This document shows, piece by piece, positions 63,921 to 64,000 of a DNA stretch of 64,000 nt. The notes under the pieces are model-generated. The model searched no databases and was not told the DNA's origin. It saw nothing but the letters and a program-made list of their open reading frames with translations. A program made the position numbers and the translations under genes. Location of the stretch: the NCBI GenBank assembly GCA_013396525.1, contig VWYX01000763.1, forward strand, positions 248,001-312,000, in the 5' to 3' direction. Within the stretch, counting starts at the first letter, position 1. The number at the start of each line of letters is the position of its first letter. Origin of the DNA: Chaetorhynchus papuensis. Lineage: Eukaryota > Chordata > Aves > Passeriformes > Rhipiduridae.

Positions 63921-64000
63921 TCATAAGCTGCTTGTGAAGACTACTTAAAAGAGCAGTATTTTTCCATTCCTATTACAGGAGCAGTAACCTCTGGCTGCAA

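Larger units (their letters stand above)
59861..64000. other. Right-hand gene-free flank
   Basis: Unique AT-rich sequence with short chance frames (up to 109 codons). It holds a palindromic MEF2-type motif at 61756 and a 20-nt-period duplication at 63886-63920. No exon is recognised up to the window edge. Confidence 0.5.

Overview
The window is avian nuclear DNA. The evidence is one recognisable vertebrate gene with GT-AG introns and a CpG-rich promoter, together with four copies or remnants of CR1 LINEs, two of which still carry the octamer-like 3' tail (ATTCTATG / ATTCTGTG) typical of bird CR1. I cannot name the species.

The only protein-coding gene I can support is RBM24 (RNA-binding motif protein 24, Seb4 family), on the minus strand, start codon at 14504 and stop at 5711. 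Four coding exons (14504-14337, 13796-13673, 12591-12537, 6041-5711) join in frame into 225 residues: one RRM followed by an Ala/Gln/Tyr-rich tail. It has short introns 1 and 2 (540 and 1081 nt), a 6.5 kb intron 3, a 3'UTR of about 1.8 kb ending near 3930, and a CpG-rich promoter and first intron at about 13.8-15.25 kb. The protein resembles RBM24 and not its paralogue RBM38 at the N-terminus ([12 protein letters not shown]) and in the linker ([23 protein letters not shown]).

Layout: 1-2.38 kb is unassigned flank. 2.39-3.74 kb is an old, stop-ridden CR1 reverse-transcriptase fragment on the plus strand. 3.93-14.5 kb is RBM24, with a small CR1 tail in intron 3. 14.5-15.25 kb is the promoter, which holds a 19-bp palindrome made of two CAGCTG E-boxes. 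From 15.25 kb to the end lie about 49 kb with no gene I can recognise. That stretch holds simple repeats, a CR1 tail (46.9 kb), a better preserved CR1 3' end (59.15-59.86 kb, minus strand), a G-quadruplex-type purine tract (33.46 kb), two strict MEF2-type motifs and a GC-rich island with the longest otherwise unexplained reading frame (40.4-41.05 kb). In other vertebrates the flank upstream of RBM24 is gene-poor and the family is muscle-expressed, so distant enhancers are plausible here, but this is inference.

The most interesting observations concern RBM24 control. Two GU-repeat tracts, the kind of RNA this protein family binds, sit just upstream of its own 55-nt, frame-breaking exon 3. A 16-bp inverted repeat lies in intron 3 close to the last exon. 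The paired E-box palindrome fits a gene reported as a MyoD target. I saw no CRISPR arrays, tRNAs, rRNAs, operons or recognisable retroviral genes.
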